Position numbers and translations under genes: made by a program. DNA of 64,000 nt from an uncultured Pelagibacteraceae bacterium (GTDB lineage: Bacteria; Pseudomonadota; Alphaproteobacteria; Pelagibacterales; Pelagibacteraceae), in the NCBI GenBank assembly GCA_902577075.1, contig CACGXV010000006.1:1-64000 (forward strand), in the 5' to 3' direction. Shown piece by piece: positions 42,172-51,929 of this stretch. Numbering within the stretch: position 1 is the first letter of the stretch; each line of letters begins with the position of its first letter. The notes below the pieces were generated by a model. That model did not search any database. It saw only the letters and a program-made list of their open reading frames with translations, and was not told the DNA's origin.

Positions 42172-43059
42172 ATGAAATATTGCATTATTTACAACAAAAA
42201 CGCTTCCTCTGGCAGAAAATCTAAATTTATAAAAAAAATTTCTGATGAACTTTCTAAGTATAACGATGTTTCTTTTTTTGAAACTGAGAGCGTGGATAAA
42301 GCAGAGGCAGTATTTAAAAATATTTCTAAGTTAAATATAGATAGACTTGTAGTTGCTGGAGGCGATGGTTCAGTATCATTTGCAATAAACAAACTTATTA
42401 AAAATAATTTTGTTCCAAAAAAAGATTTTGCTATTGGTTATATACCAGCTGGAACTGCTAATTTACTTCAAGCTGAACTAAATATGAGTAAAAAAATAAG
42501 TAAAATTGTTCAAATTTTACAATCAAACAATTTAAAACAAACTAATTTAGTAAAAATCAATAATGATTATTTTATTTTAATGGCAGGTATAGGTTGGGAT
42601 GCAACGATAGTCCATTCAATTAATAGTTCTCTAAAAAAACTGTTAGGTAAAATTATTTTTGGATATAAAGGATTGCAAAAATTTTTGTTAATGGAAAATC
42701 AAAAATTAAAAGTTAACATAGATGGTCAAAATCATATAGCTGACTGGGTGTTATGTTCTAATACCAATTATTATGCGGGTCACTACAAAATTAATAAAAC
42801 AAATATATTTGATAACAAAATTATTACTTATGTATTCAAAGACCTTACAAGAATAAAAATACTTTATTATATTTATTTGATTATTTTTTTTGGAGATTTA
42901 TCGAAGTCTACGAGTGTTATAACATCTTATTCCAGTGAGCTAAAAATTGATGGACAAGGAAAAAAAATTCCAATTCAAATTGATGGTGATAAATATCAAT
43001 ATTGTGATAACGTAGAATTAAGGAAATCAGGAAAATATTTTAACATATTAACAGCCTAA
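42172..43059 (+). CDS. Diacylglycerol/lipid kinase family protein (DagK catalytic domain)
   Basis: A 295-residue protein from ATG 42172 (MKYCIIYNKNASSGRKS); the listed start at 42133 is TTG and adds a less likely N-terminus. The DAGK motif GGDGSVSFAINKL and the IPAGTANLLQAEL stretch are intact. It would phosphorylate diacylglycerol or a related lipid. Divergent from the plcP-transferase pair, it could return diacylglycerol to phosphatidic acid and so oppose glycolipid formation. Exact substrate unknown. Confidence 0.82.
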   Translation: MKYCIIYNKNASSGRKSKFIKKISDELSKYNDVSFFETESVDKAEAVFKNISKLNIDRLVVAGGDGSVSFAINKLIKNNFVPKKDFAIGYIPAGTANLLQAELNMSKKISKIVQILQSNNLKQTNLVKINNDYFILMAGIGWDATIVHSINSSLKKLLGKIIFGYKGLQKFLLMENQKLKVNIDGQNHIADWVLCSNTNYYAGHYKINKTNIFDNKIITYVFKDLTRIKILYYIYLIIFFGDLSKSTSVITSYSSELKIDGQGKKIPIQIDGDKYQYCDNVELRKSGKYFNILTA

Positions 43060-43147
43060 CTTTTAAATAAGAGAATTTATCAAAAAATCATTTTACTAAG
43101 ATATTTATTTTAAATATAACTATTATAAAATTACACAGGAGGTCATT

Positions 43148-43357
43148 ATGAGTAAAAAGTTAAAGAAAAATGAAAAAAGAAAAAAAAAGGTTATCAAGTT
43201 AATAGAAAAACTTAAAAATAAGATCAATTTAAAAGAAAAAAAATTATCTAAAATTAATATTAAAATTGCAAGTATTGAAAAAAGAGTTGCTGAAAAAAAA
43301 TCAAAAAAACTAGCTAAAAAGAAGACTATCGAGAGTTCCGCATCTGTAAATAATTAA
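43148..43357 (+). CDS. Lysine-rich coiled-coil mini-protein with a perfect Shine-Dalgarno
   Basis: A 69-residue, very basic protein (Lys makes up more than a third), with a heptad-like pattern of Leu and Ile between about residues 17 and 50. No signal or membrane segment. The start is preceded by AGGAGGTCATT, a full anti-16S match that is unusual beside its neighbours, and the gene ends in a strong terminator, so it is a single highly translated unit. It could bind nucleic acid or ribosomes by charge; no family recognised. Confidence 0.7.
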   Translation: MSKKLKKNEKRKKKVIKLIEKLKNKINLKEKKLSKINIKIASIEKRVAEKKSKKLAKKKTIESSASVNN

Positions 43358-43369
43358 TTTCTAAATCTT

Positions 43370-43402
43370 CTTTCCCCTTTTTGTAATTAAAAAAGGGGAA
43401 AG
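43370..43402 (+). terminator. Terminator after the lysine-rich mini-protein
   Basis: CTTTCCCCTTTTT pairs with AAAAAAGGGGAAAG around a short loop. The arms work for both strands, but manC (minus) ends more than 100 bp further on, so the mini-protein gene is the likely user. The remaining stretch to 43522 is AT-rich and holds nothing I can name. Confidence 0.75.
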
Positions 43403-43522
43403 TAGTTAATCAACAAAATTTTAAAATTAAGGGGAAATAAAGATGTTTTATAATTTAAAATTTTATTAGAATTTTATAATTAATGTTGATGACAAAAATA
43501 TTTATAGATTATTACAATTTAA

Positions 43523-44731
43523 TTAAGGTTTATTTGCTCTACCATAAATGTCTTGATATCTAACAATATCAGTCTCTTTTAGAATTGAACCAACTTGAGC
43601 TTCCATAATTTTTACAGGTTTTTTTCCAGGATTTTGTATTCTATGAATTGCTCCTAATGGAATAAATATATGCTCATCAGGTTTTTTATTAATAATATTT
43701 TTATTTAAAGTTATTCTTGGATTACCTTTTGTAACTAACCAATGTTCTGCTCTGTGATGATGTTTTTGAAGACTTAAAATACCTTTAGGTTTAACTGATA
43801 ATTCTTTAATTAAAAACTCTTTTCCTTCGAATAAATTTAAATAACTCCCCCATGGTCTATAAAAAATATTCTTTTTCTTAAAGTGTTTTCTTTTATTTTT
43901 ATCATATATCTTGAGTATCTCTTTCCAACTACCAAGATCAGACCAAGGTATATCTAGTTTAATAGCATTAATTTTATTTGTTTTCTCAAGTATTGCATAA
44001 TCAAAAGATTTCTCGATTGATTTTTCAAAAGCTCTTTTATTTAAGTAGTAGGTATTATTTTTATATTTGCCTTTTTTAATTGCCTCAACACAACTTTTGT
44101 AAGTTTTATTTTGATATTTTTTAAAGTTATTAATAATTGAATCTTTTCTTAAATAAAACATGCCAGAATTCCAATAACCTTTTTTCTTAATTACTTCCTT
44201 TGCTTTTGATAATTTTGGTTTTTCAATAAATTTTGTAACTTTATTTATAGATTTAATTTTTTTAGTTAAAAAATATCCATATTCACTTGATGGGTTTGTA
44301 GGTTTTATTCCAAAAATAAATAAATTTTGATTATCTAAATTTGGTTTATTTTTTAAAAGGGATTTATTTAAAATATTAGACCTGTCAATTAAATGATCTG
44401 CTGCAAAAAACATTAATGGTTGCTCTAATGGAATATCCTTTATCAAAGCTGAAGCAAGGATTGCTGGAGCGGTATTTTTTTTAGCTGGTTCTAAAACTAT
44501 TTTAAACTTTTTTATTTTACTTTTTTTTAAAGCTAATTTGACTTGTTTTAAGTATTTTAGATTTGTGCTGATTATAGGAAAATCAAAAATTGGTTTATTT
44601 ATTCTCTCTAAAGTTTTTTGAATTAAACTCCATCCGCCAAAATCAATAAATTGTTTTGCTTGATGTTTTTTTTTATCTGGCCAAAGTCTTGTTCCTGCGC
44701 CACCACAAAGTATTACAGGTCTAATTTTCAT
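43523..44731 (-). CDS. manC: Mannose-1-phosphate guanylyltransferase / mannose-6-phosphate isomerase
   Basis: Makes GDP-mannose. The N-terminal nucleotidyltransferase motif ILCGGAGTRLWP (residues 7-18) is followed by a sugar-nucleotide fold, and the C-terminal cupin (RPWGSYLNL, LSLQKHHHRAEHWLV, IPLGAIHRIQNPG) is the type II isomerase domain. At 402 residues it is shorter than typical 470-residue ManC, with trimmed loops in the middle. Its start overlaps the ilvD stop by a base (TAATG), so they are translationally coupled although functionally unrelated. Confidence 0.88.
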   Translation of the reverse strand: MKIRPVILCGGAGTRLWPDKKKHQAKQFIDFGGWSLIQKTLERINKPIFDFPIISTNLKYLKQVKLALKKSKIKKFKIVLEPAKKNTAPAILASALIKDIPLEQPLMFFAADHLIDRSNILNKSLLKNKPNLDNQNLFIFGIKPTNPSSEYGYFLTKKIKSINKVTKFIEKPKLSKAKEVIKKKGYWNSGMFYLRKDSIINNFKKYQNKTYKSCVEAIKKGKYKNNTYYLNKRAFEKSIEKSFDYAILEKTNKINAIKLDIPWSDLGSWKEILKIYDKNKRKHFKKKNIFYRPWGSYLNLFEGKEFLIKELSVKPKGILSLQKHHHRAEHWLVTKGNPRITLNKNIINKKPDEHIFIPLGAIHRIQNPGKKPVKIMEAQVGSILKETDIVRYQDIYGRANKP

Positions 44732-46449
44732 TAAATATCAGCGTACGTTCTAACCTCGTTTTTACCACCTGGATGAGTTGGTGCACCTTTATAAGCAGGA
44801 CCAACCGTTTGTGCATATTTCCATAATGTTCCATTACCAAAATTCACTTTTCTTGGTTTCCATTTTTTGCGTCTTGCACTTAATTCCATCTTTGTAAGCC
44901 TTACGTTAATTGTGCCCTTTTTAGCGTCTATATCGATGATATCCCCATTCCTTAAAAGGGCTATAGGACCGCCTACGGAGGCCTCAGGGCCCACATGACC
45001 GATGCAAAAGCCTCTAGTAGCCCCAGAGAACCTACCGTCTGTAATGAGGGCTACTTTCTCCCCTTTCCCTTGACCGTAGATTGCTGCAGTTGTTTGAAGC
45101 ATTTCTCTCATTCCAGGACCTCCTATTGGTCCCTCATATCTGATTATAATGATGTCTCCATCTTTGTATTTTCTGTTTATTACCGCTTTGTAAGCAGACT
45201 CTTCATTATCAAAACATCTGGCTCTTCCTGTAAATTGTAATTTTTTCAAACCTGCAATTTTTACAATTCCACCTTCTGGTGCTAAATTTCCTTTTAATCC
45301 AACAACTCCTCCTGTTGGTGAAATTGGATTTTTATAAGATCTCATTACTTTTTGATTAGTTCTAAATTTAACATTTTTTAAATTTTCTCTCATTGTTCTG
45401 CCTGTAACCGTCATACAGTCTCCGTGAATGTAACCACCATCCATTAGAGTTTTTAATAACATTGGGACTCCTCCTGCTTCCCACATATCTTTTGCAACAT
45501 ATTTTCCACCAGGTTTTAAATCTGCAAGATAAGGTGTTCTTTTAAAAATTTTTGCAACATCCATTAAATCAAACTTTATACCAATTTCATTTGCGATAGC
45601 TGGTAGGTGCAATCCTGCATTTGTTGATCCACCTGTTGCTGCAACAATTGTTGCTGCATTTTCGAGAGCTTTTCTTGTTACTATGTCTCTAGGTCTAATA
45701 TTTTTTGCTAACAAATTCATTACAGCTTTACCGCTGTCTATTGCATATTTATTTCTTTCTAAATATGGCGCTGGCGTTCCTGCTGAGAAAGGTAAAGCTA
45801 ATCCTATTGCCTCAGAAACACATGCCATTGTGTTTGCAGTAAATTGTCCACCACAAGCACCTGCGCTTGGACATGCTTTTAATTCTAATTTTCTTAATGC
45901 ATGAGCTGTCATTTTTTTTGATGTATATTTTCCAACACCTTCAAATACATCTACAACAGTTACATCTTTACCATTAAATCTCCCAGGTAGAATTGATCCA
46001 CCATATATAAATACACTTGGAATATTTAAACGTACCATCGACATCATTAAACCAGGTAATGATTTATCACAGCCCGCTAATCCAACTAATGCATCATAAC
46101 AATGTCCTCTAACCGTAAGTTCAGTTGAGTCTGCTATTACATCTCTTGATATTAATGATGACTTCATTCCTTCATGACCCATTGCAATACCATCAGTTAC
46201 TGTAATAGTACAAAATTCTCTTGGAGTTCCGCCTGAAGCTTTAACTCCTTTTTTAACTGATTGAGCTTGTTTCATTAAATTTATGTTACAAGGAGCGGCC
46301 TCATTCCATGTTGAAACAACACCAACAAATGGTTTTGCTACATCTTTTTCGGTTAGATCCATTGCATAATAAAATGATCTTTGAGGGGCTTTATCAGCAC
46401 CTATTGTTGTGTGTCTACTTGGTAATTTCTTTTTATTAAATTTTTTCAT
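44731..46449 (-). CDS. ilvD: Dihydroxy-acid dehydratase IlvD
   Basis: Dehydrates 2,3-dihydroxy-isovalerate (or the methylvalerate homologue) in branched-chain amino-acid synthesis. A 572-residue Fe-S enzyme with cluster cysteines in [15 protein letters not shown] and [18 protein letters not shown]. It shares a base with both valS upstream and manC downstream. Grouping with valS is logical, since both concern valine. Confidence 0.95.
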   Translation of the reverse strand: MKKFNKKKLPSRHTTIGADKAPQRSFYYAMDLTEKDVAKPFVGVVSTWNEAAPCNINLMKQAQSVKKGVKASGGTPREFCTITVTDGIAMGHEGMKSSLISRDVIADSTELTVRGHCYDALVGLAGCDKSLPGLMMSMVRLNIPSVFIYGGSILPGRFNGKDVTVVDVFEGVGKYTSKKMTAHALRKLELKACPSAGACGGQFTANTMACVSEAIGLALPFSAGTPAPYLERNKYAIDSGKAVMNLLAKNIRPRDIVTRKALENAATIVAATGGSTNAGLHLPAIANEIGIKFDLMDVAKIFKRTPYLADLKPGGKYVAKDMWEAGGVPMLLKTLMDGGYIHGDCMTVTGRTMRENLKNVKFRTNQKVMRSYKNPISPTGGVVGLKGNLAPEGGIVKIAGLKKLQFTGRARCFDNEESAYKAVINRKYKDGDIIIIRYEGPIGGPGMREMLQTTAAIYGQGKGEKVALITDGRFSGATRGFCIGHVGPEASVGGPIALLRNGDIIDIDAKKGTINVRLTKMELSARRKKWKPRKVNFGNGTLWKYAQTVGPAYKGAPTHPGGKNEVRTYADI

Positions 46450-49076
46450 TATAAACCTTTAAGAGTTAATTCTATTTTTTTAACATTTTTTTCAAGATTA
46501 GCAAAGTTGCTTTTCTCCTGCTCTACTATATTTTGTGGTGCACGATCTACAAAGGATTTATTTGACAATCTAACATCAATTTTTTTCATCTCTTCACTAA
46601 TTTTTGTAATTTTCTTTTCTAGTGTTGATTTGATCATATTTAAATCAACATCTTCATCAAAATATAATTTAAATAACTCACCACTTATGACTATACTTGC
46701 TGAAGGTTTGTCTAAATCTTTTTCATGAAAATTTTTAATTCTTCCATTTTTTTTCATTATATTTTCATTAGAAGATAAAAAGTTTTTATATTCTTTGTTT
46801 GTATTTTCTGTTGAAATTTCAATAAATGATCCAGGACTTATATTTAATTCATTTTTAAATGATCTAATTGATGTAATAAAATTGATGATATTATTTATCT
46901 CATCATTAGATTTTTTTTCATGATAATCATCTTCTAGCCAATTGGCATGCATCAAGTAATCTTTTCCATCTTTATCTAGCTTATTACTTAACCATATCTC
47001 TTCGGTTACAAATGGAATAAATGGATGAAGTATTATTAAAATTTCCTTAAAAACAAATGATGATGTTTGTCTTAACTCCTTAATATCTTCCTCATTTTCA
47101 GAGTTTAAAACAGTTTTGGATAACTCTAAATACCAATCACAAAATGAATGCCATACAAATTGATAAATAATTTTAGCTGCTTCATCAAATCTATAGTTTT
47201 TTAAACTATTTTCTGTGTCGTTTTTAACTTTTACAAGCTCAGATAGTATCCACTTATTAATTGTTAAGTTTATATTTTCAGGTTTTTTCACATCACCAAA
47301 ATCACACTTATTTTGTGTTAAAAAGTTATTTGCATTCCAAATTTTATTTAAAAAATTTCTGTAACCTTTAACCCTGTCTTCAGATAATTTTACATCTCGA
47401 CCTGGTGATGCCATTGATAAAAGTGTAAATCTCAATGCATCTGCACTATATTTCTCAATTAATTCTAAAGGATCAATTACATTGCCCTTAGATTTAGACA
47501 TTTTTTGACCCTTTTCATCTCTAACTAAAGCATGAACATATATATTTTTAAAAGGTTCCTTATCTAAAAACTGAGTTCCCATCATTATCATTCTAGCAAC
47601 CCAGAAAAATATGATATCAAAACCAGTAACAAGAACACTTGTTGGATAAAATTTTTCAACTTCTGGAGTTTTTTCTGGCCAACCTAAAGTCGCAAATGGC
47701 CATAGACCTGATGAAAACCAAGTGTCTAGAACATCTTCATCTCTTTTTAATTCCACATCTTTTGAATAGAAATCTTTTGCTTTTTTTTTGCACTCATCCT
47801 CATTTTCAGCTACAAATATTTTTCCATCAGGTCCGTACCATGCTGGAATTTGATGTCCCCACCATAATTGACGAGAAATACACCAAGGCTCAATATTATT
47901 CATCCATTGAAAATATGTTTTTGACCAATTTTCAGGAAAGAATTTAGTTTTACCATTATTTACTACTTCTTTTGCTTTAATTGCTAAAGTTTTAGCATCA
48001 ACAAACCATTGTTCTGTTAAATAAGGTTCAATAATAGAATTAGATCTATCCCCATAAGGAACTTTGTTTACTAACTTTTCTATTTTTTCTAAAAATTTAC
48101 CCTCTTCAAGATGTTCTAAGATTAATTTTCTTGCTGCAAATCTATCTAAACCTTTATATGGGTCAGGTGCATTGTCATTTATTTTTCCATCAGGCGTAAA
48201 TATATTAATTACTTCTAACTTGTTTCTTATACCTACATCATAATCATTAAAATCATGAGCTGGAGTAATTTTTACTGCTCCTGTTCCTTGTTCAGGATCA
48301 GCATAATCATCTGTTATTATTTTTATTTTTCTGTTTGCTAAAGGAATAATTACAAACTTCCCTACTAAATCTTTAAATCTATCGTCTTTTGGATTTACAG
48401 CTATTGCAGTATCTCCCAACATAGTTTCAGGTCTTGTTGTTGCAATTGTTATAAATTTATCAGAATTTTCTATAGGATAATTTATATAATAAAGTTGAGA
48501 ATTTACTTCACGCTGATCAACTTCTAAATCTGATATTGCTGTTTTTAAAACAACATCCCAATTTACAAGTTTTTTTGCTTTGTAGATTAATTTCTTATTA
48601 TAAAGGTCAACAAATACTTTTATCACTGACTTGGATAAATTTTCATCCATTGTAAAAGCATTACGAGACCAATCACAAGAACATCCAAGTTTTTTAAGTT
48701 GATTAATTATTATATCTCCATATTCATTCTTCCATTCCCAGACTTTTTCTATAAATTTTTCTCTACCTAAATCATTTTTTTTAACTCCTTCTTTTACAAG
48801 TTTTTTTTCAACTAATGCCTGAGTAGCAATTCCAGCATGGTCCGTTCCTGGTTGCCATAAAGTTTCATAATTATTCATTCTATGAAATCTTGTTAAAACA
48901 TCTTGAATAGAATTATTTAAGGCATGACCCATATGAAGGCTTCCTGTTACATTTGGTGGAGGAATTACAATTGAGAATTTTTTTGAATTTTCTTTAGGTT
49001 TAAATAGCTGGTTTTTTTCCCAATAATCGTAGATTTTATTTTCTACATTTATATGCTCATATTTATCAAAACTCAT
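46449..49076 (-). CDS. valS: Valyl-tRNA synthetase
   Basis: Class I aminoacyl-tRNA synthetase, 875 residues. The HIGH motif appears as [10 protein letters not shown] (near 48) and KMSKS as [14 protein letters not shown] (near 527). Editing domain [15 protein letters not shown] and a C-terminal coiled-coil arm (last about 70 residues) are present. First gene of valS-ilvD-manC; the 120 bp upstream to tRNA-Cys would hold the promoter. Confidence 0.97.
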   Translation of the reverse strand: MSFDKYEHINVENKIYDYWEKNQLFKPKENSKKFSIVIPPPNVTGSLHMGHALNNSIQDVLTRFHRMNNYETLWQPGTDHAGIATQALVEKKLVKEGVKKNDLGREKFIEKVWEWKNEYGDIIINQLKKLGCSCDWSRNAFTMDENLSKSVIKVFVDLYNKKLIYKAKKLVNWDVVLKTAISDLEVDQREVNSQLYYINYPIENSDKFITIATTRPETMLGDTAIAVNPKDDRFKDLVGKFVIIPLANRKIKIITDDYADPEQGTGAVKITPAHDFNDYDVGIRNKLEVINIFTPDGKINDNAPDPYKGLDRFAARKLILEHLEEGKFLEKIEKLVNKVPYGDRSNSIIEPYLTEQWFVDAKTLAIKAKEVVNNGKTKFFPENWSKTYFQWMNNIEPWCISRQLWWGHQIPAWYGPDGKIFVAENEDECKKKAKDFYSKDVELKRDEDVLDTWFSSGLWPFATLGWPEKTPEVEKFYPTSVLVTGFDIIFFWVARMIMMGTQFLDKEPFKNIYVHALVRDEKGQKMSKSKGNVIDPLELIEKYSADALRFTLLSMASPGRDVKLSEDRVKGYRNFLNKIWNANNFLTQNKCDFGDVKKPENINLTINKWILSELVKVKNDTENSLKNYRFDEAAKIIYQFVWHSFCDWYLELSKTVLNSENEEDIKELRQTSSFVFKEILIILHPFIPFVTEEIWLSNKLDKDGKDYLMHANWLEDDYHEKKSNDEINNIINFITSIRSFKNELNISPGSFIEISTENTNKEYKNFLSSNENIMKKNGRIKNFHEKDLDKPSASIVISGELFKLYFDEDVDLNMIKSTLEKKITKISEEMKKIDVRLSNKSFVDRAPQNIVEQEKSNFANLEKNVKKIELTLKGL

Positions 49077-49196
49077 TGATTTGTTTTATAAATTAATCAA
49101 ATTAATAAACAATAATGAAAATCATTGCTAAATTTATAGACTAATGATCAAAATGAATTATACAAAGATCGATTAACAAATATTTTTGTATTTGAT

Positions 49197-49270
49197 GGCA
49201 ACGTGGCGGAATGGTTACGCAGAGGATTGCAAATCCTTGTATCCCGGTTCGATTCCGGGCGTTGCCTCCA
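49197..49270 (+). tRNA. tRNA-Cys (GCA)
   Basis: GGCAACG pairs with CGTTGCC to make the acceptor stem, then discriminator T and an encoded CCA. The anticodon loop TTGCAAA gives GCA. The T-arm GGTTCGATTCC is normal. Length 74 nt. Confidence 0.95.
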
Positions 49271-49320
49271 AAAAAAGTATTGAGATAAGTTTTAAAAAAA
49301 GTAAGTTGTGAGAAAAATAT

Positions 49321-49396
49321 TCCTCGGTAGCTCAGTTGGTAGAGCAGTTGACTGTTAATCAATTGGTCGCAGGTTCGAGTCCTGCCCGAGGAGCCA
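49321..49396 (+). tRNA. tRNA-Asn (GTT)
   Basis: Acceptor TCCTCGG pairs with CCGAGGA, discriminator G and encoded CCA. The anticodon loop CTGTTAA gives GTT. The D-arm AGCTCAGTTGGTAGAGC and T-arm GGTTCGAGTCC are normal. Length 76 nt, 50 bp behind tRNA-Cys and probably co-transcribed. Confidence 0.96.
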
Positions 49397-49402
49397 AACT
49401 AA

Positions 49403-49774
49403 TTAAACAGCCTTTGTTATATTTATTTGTGAAAGTTGTAAATTCTTTCCAAATTTGATCTTTTGATCTTGAGTTAACTCTGAATAAACTTTAACTAAAA
49501 AGTTATAGTTTACATTCATATGTCCTTCTTTTGATTTTTCAAGATTTGCCAAATATTCAGAAAAATCCTCAAAGAAATAGCTAATAGGAACTTTTAAATA
49601 ATTAGAAAGTTGTAATAATCTTATTGAACTTACACCGTTAGTTCCTTTTTCATATTTTTGAATTTGTTGAAATGTTACATTTATTGCTTTAGCGACTTTT
49701 GTTTGGGTTAAACCTAAGGCTAATCTTCTTAACTTTAGTTTGTTACCAAGATGTTTATTAAAATTTTCTTCCAT
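49403..49774 (-). CDS. XRE-family helix-turn-helix regulator
   Basis: A 123-residue protein with an XRE domain in the first 70 residues (LGLTQTKVAKAINVTFQQIQKYEKG is the helix-turn-helix) and a helical C-terminal part of about 50 residues. The VTFQQIQKYEKG recognition helix is widespread in alphaproteobacterial SinR-like regulators. It sits alone, convergent to the tRNA pair. Target genes unknown. Confidence 0.85.
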   Translation of the reverse strand: MEENFNKHLGNKLKLRRLALGLTQTKVAKAINVTFQQIQKYEKGTNGVSSIRLLQLSNYLKVPISYFFEDFSEYLANLEKSKEGHMNVNYNFLVKVYSELTQDQKIKFGKNLQLSQINITKAV

Positions 49775-49840
49775 TTAAGACCCCTCTATAAATAAAATAT
49801 ATACGTGAGTTAATCTAAATAGAAAAGTTTATGCAAGTAA

Positions 49841-49876
49841 AATAATTTTTAAAAAAAATGGTTTTTTTAAATTATT
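49841..49876. terminator. AT-rich hairpin between the XRE gene and aapP
   Basis: AATAATTT-rich left arm pairs with AAATTATT right arm through A and T runs, with a 4-nt ATGG loop. It lies beyond the end of aapP (minus) and could end that operon; it also overlaps the possible promoter region of the XRE gene. All pairs are A-T, so stability is modest. Confidence 0.45.
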
Positions 49877-49919
49877 CTAAACCTGTCAAGTAACTTTTTA
49901 TCTTGTCTTTAGAATTATT

Positions 49920-50654
49920 TTAAAGAATTTGACTTAAAAAAAGCTTTGTTCTGTCACTCTTTGGATTAGCAAAGAACTCTTTCGTATCAGCCTTCTCAAT
50001 AATCATACCCTCGTCCATAAAAATGACTTCATCAGCTACTTCTTTGGCAAAACCCATCTCATGTGTAACAACAATCATTGTCATTCCACCTTTTGCAAGA
50101 CTTACCATTGCATCAAGTACTTCTTTGATCATTTCTGGATCTAATGCTGATGTTGGTTCATCAAATAACATAATTTTTGGCTGCATGCATAATGCTCTTG
50201 CAATCGCACAACGTTGTTGTTGACCGCCTGAAAGTTGTCCAGGAAATTTGTTTGCTTGATCATCAATTTGAACTTTTTTAAGTTGGTCTAATGCTAGTTC
50301 TTGAGCCTCTTTTTTTGGCATTTTTTTTACCCAAATAGGTGCAAGTGTGCAATTATCTAAAATTGAAAGATGCGGGAATAAATTAAATTGTTGAAAAACC
50401 ATACCAACTTCTGCTCTAATTTTTTCAATATCTTTAGTTTTTTCTGATAGCTCGTTTCCATCAACGATTATATCACCCTCTTGATGCTCTTCTAATCTAT
50501 TGATACATCTAATCAATGTTGATTTACCTGAACCTGATGGACCACATACTACAATTTTCTTATTTGCTTCAACTTCTAAATTAATATTTTTTAAAACTTG
50601 AAAATCACCAAACCATTTATTCATATTTTGAATTTTTATAATTGGATCTGACAT
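49920..50654 (-). CDS. aapP: General L-amino acid ABC transporter ATPase AapP
   Basis: A 244-residue polar-amino-acid type ATPase. Walker A GPSGSGKS (38-45), signature [15 protein letters not shown], Walker [14 protein letters not shown] and [21 protein letters not shown] are typical of AapP/GlnQ. Last gene of aapJQMP, 3 bp after aapM. It drives uptake of a wide range of amino acids, a major nutrient route for SAR11-type cells. Confidence 0.93.
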   Translation of the reverse strand: MSDPIIKIQNMNKWFGDFQVLKNINLEVEANKKIVVCGPSGSGKSTLIRCINRLEEHQEGDIIVDGNELSEKTKDIEKIRAEVGMVFQQFNLFPHLSILDNCTLAPIWVKKMPKKEAQELALDQLKKVQIDDQANKFPGQLSGGQQQRCAIARALCMQPKIMLFDEPTSALDPEMIKEVLDAMVSLAKGGMTMIVVTHEMGFAKEVADEVIFMDEGMIIEKADTKEFFANPKSDRTKLFLSQIL

Positions 50655-50657
50655 ATA

Positions 50658-51929
50658 TTATCTTTCAGTTTTATATTTAGCTTCTAAGTTATAACTATAT
50701 TTACTCATTGCATAGCATATAATCCAGAATATTATTGATGCAAAAATATATCCTTCCATGGCAAAACCTAACCATTTTGGATTTGTTTTTGCTAAAGCAA
50801 GCATCCCTGCTAATTCAGCTAATCCGACTACAAATATTAAAGGCGTATCTTTAACTAGTGCTAAAAACGTATTTGCTATTCCAGGTATAACTAATTTTAG
50901 AGCTTGTGGTAAAATTACAAAAATATGCATTTTCCAGTAACCCATTCCTAAAGATTTTGCTGCATCGTATTGACCTCTAGGCAATGATTGTAAACCTCCT
51001 CTAATAACCTCTGCACAGTAAGCAGCTTCAAATAATGTAATTGCAATAATTACTCTTACTAATTTATCCATAAAAAAATCTTCAGGTAAGAACATGGGAA
51101 ACATTACAGAAGACATGAATAAAACAGTAATTAAAGGAACTCCTCTCCAAAACTCAATGTAGCAAATAGATATATATTTTATAGCTGGAAGATTGGATCT
51201 TCTTCCCAATGCAAATATCATTCCTAAAGGAAAACAAAAAATTAGACAGAAAAAAGAAACTATAAATGTAAGAGACAATCCTCCCCATGCACCTGTTTCT
51301 ACCCATTGGAGACCGAACGATCCACCTGAGATTAAATAGTAAATAACTAGATAAGCTATTACTGGATAAATAATTACATAATATAATGCTAAATATTTTT
51401 TTAGATTTTCTTTCATAAAGTAACCAACAAATCCAAGTGCGATAACTAAAATGAACGCAGTATTAATTCGCCAATGAAATTCATTTGGATACATTCCATA
51501 CATAAATCTTCTAAACCAGACTTTAATATACGTCCAGCAAGCTCCTGTTCCTGTACAAGCATCTTTTGAATCACCTGATATATTTGCGTCTAAAATCATC
51601 CAACTTAAGGATGGGGGAAGAGCTTTAATGATTGAAAAAAGTATTAATAAAGTTAATACAGCGTTAAAGTTGTTAGTATTTATATTTTTGTTTAATTTAT
51701 CTAAAGTTTTATTTCCAGAATAATCAATTCTCATCATATTCAATCCAATCAATCCTAAGATTAAAGGAAACAACGAACTTAAAGAACCATGTAAAAAAGA
51801 TGTTAAATTTGTTTTAAGAAAAGCGTTTGAAATTACATCAATTAAACTTATTAAAACTAAAAAAGAACCAATTATAGAATAATTTTTAATATTATCTCTG
51901 TTAGGTTTTAAAAAATTTATTGTTTGCAT
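50658..51929 (-). CDS. aapM: General L-amino acid ABC transporter permease AapM
   Basis: A 423-residue permease with several N-terminal membrane segments before the His/Glu/Gln-type core (about residue 220 on). The core motif RGGLQSLPRGQYDAAKSLGMGYWKMHIFVILPQALK contains the coupling loop. The periplasmic loop with paired cysteines (DACTGTGACW) resembles AapM proteins. It shares a base with aapQ. Confidence 0.92.
   Translation of the reverse strand: MQTINFLKPNRDNIKNYSIIGSFLVLISLIDVISNAFLKTNLTSFLHGSLSSLFPLILGLIGLNMMRIDYSGNKTLDKLNKNINTNNFNAVLTLLILFSIIKALPPSLSWMILDANISGDSKDACTGTGACWTYIKVWFRRFMYGMYPNEFHWRINTAFILVIALGFVGYFMKENLKKYLALYYVIIYPVIAYLVIYYLISGGSFGLQWVETGAWGGLSLTFIVSFFCLIFCFPLGMIFALGRRSNLPAIKYISICYIEFWRGVPLITVLFMSSVMFPMFLPEDFFMDKLVRVIIAITLFEAAYCAEVIRGGLQSLPRGQYDAAKSLGMGYWKMHIFVILPQALKLVIPGIANTFLALVKDTPLIFVVGLAELAGMLALAKTNPKWLGFAMEGYIFASIIFWIICYAMSKYSYNLEAKYKTER

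Noticed and set aside
43440-43470. Eight-codon ORF with an AGGGG-like ribosome site downstream of the lysine-rich gene
   Set aside because: Too short to support without conservation or expression data; the region otherwise looks like plain AT-rich spacer.
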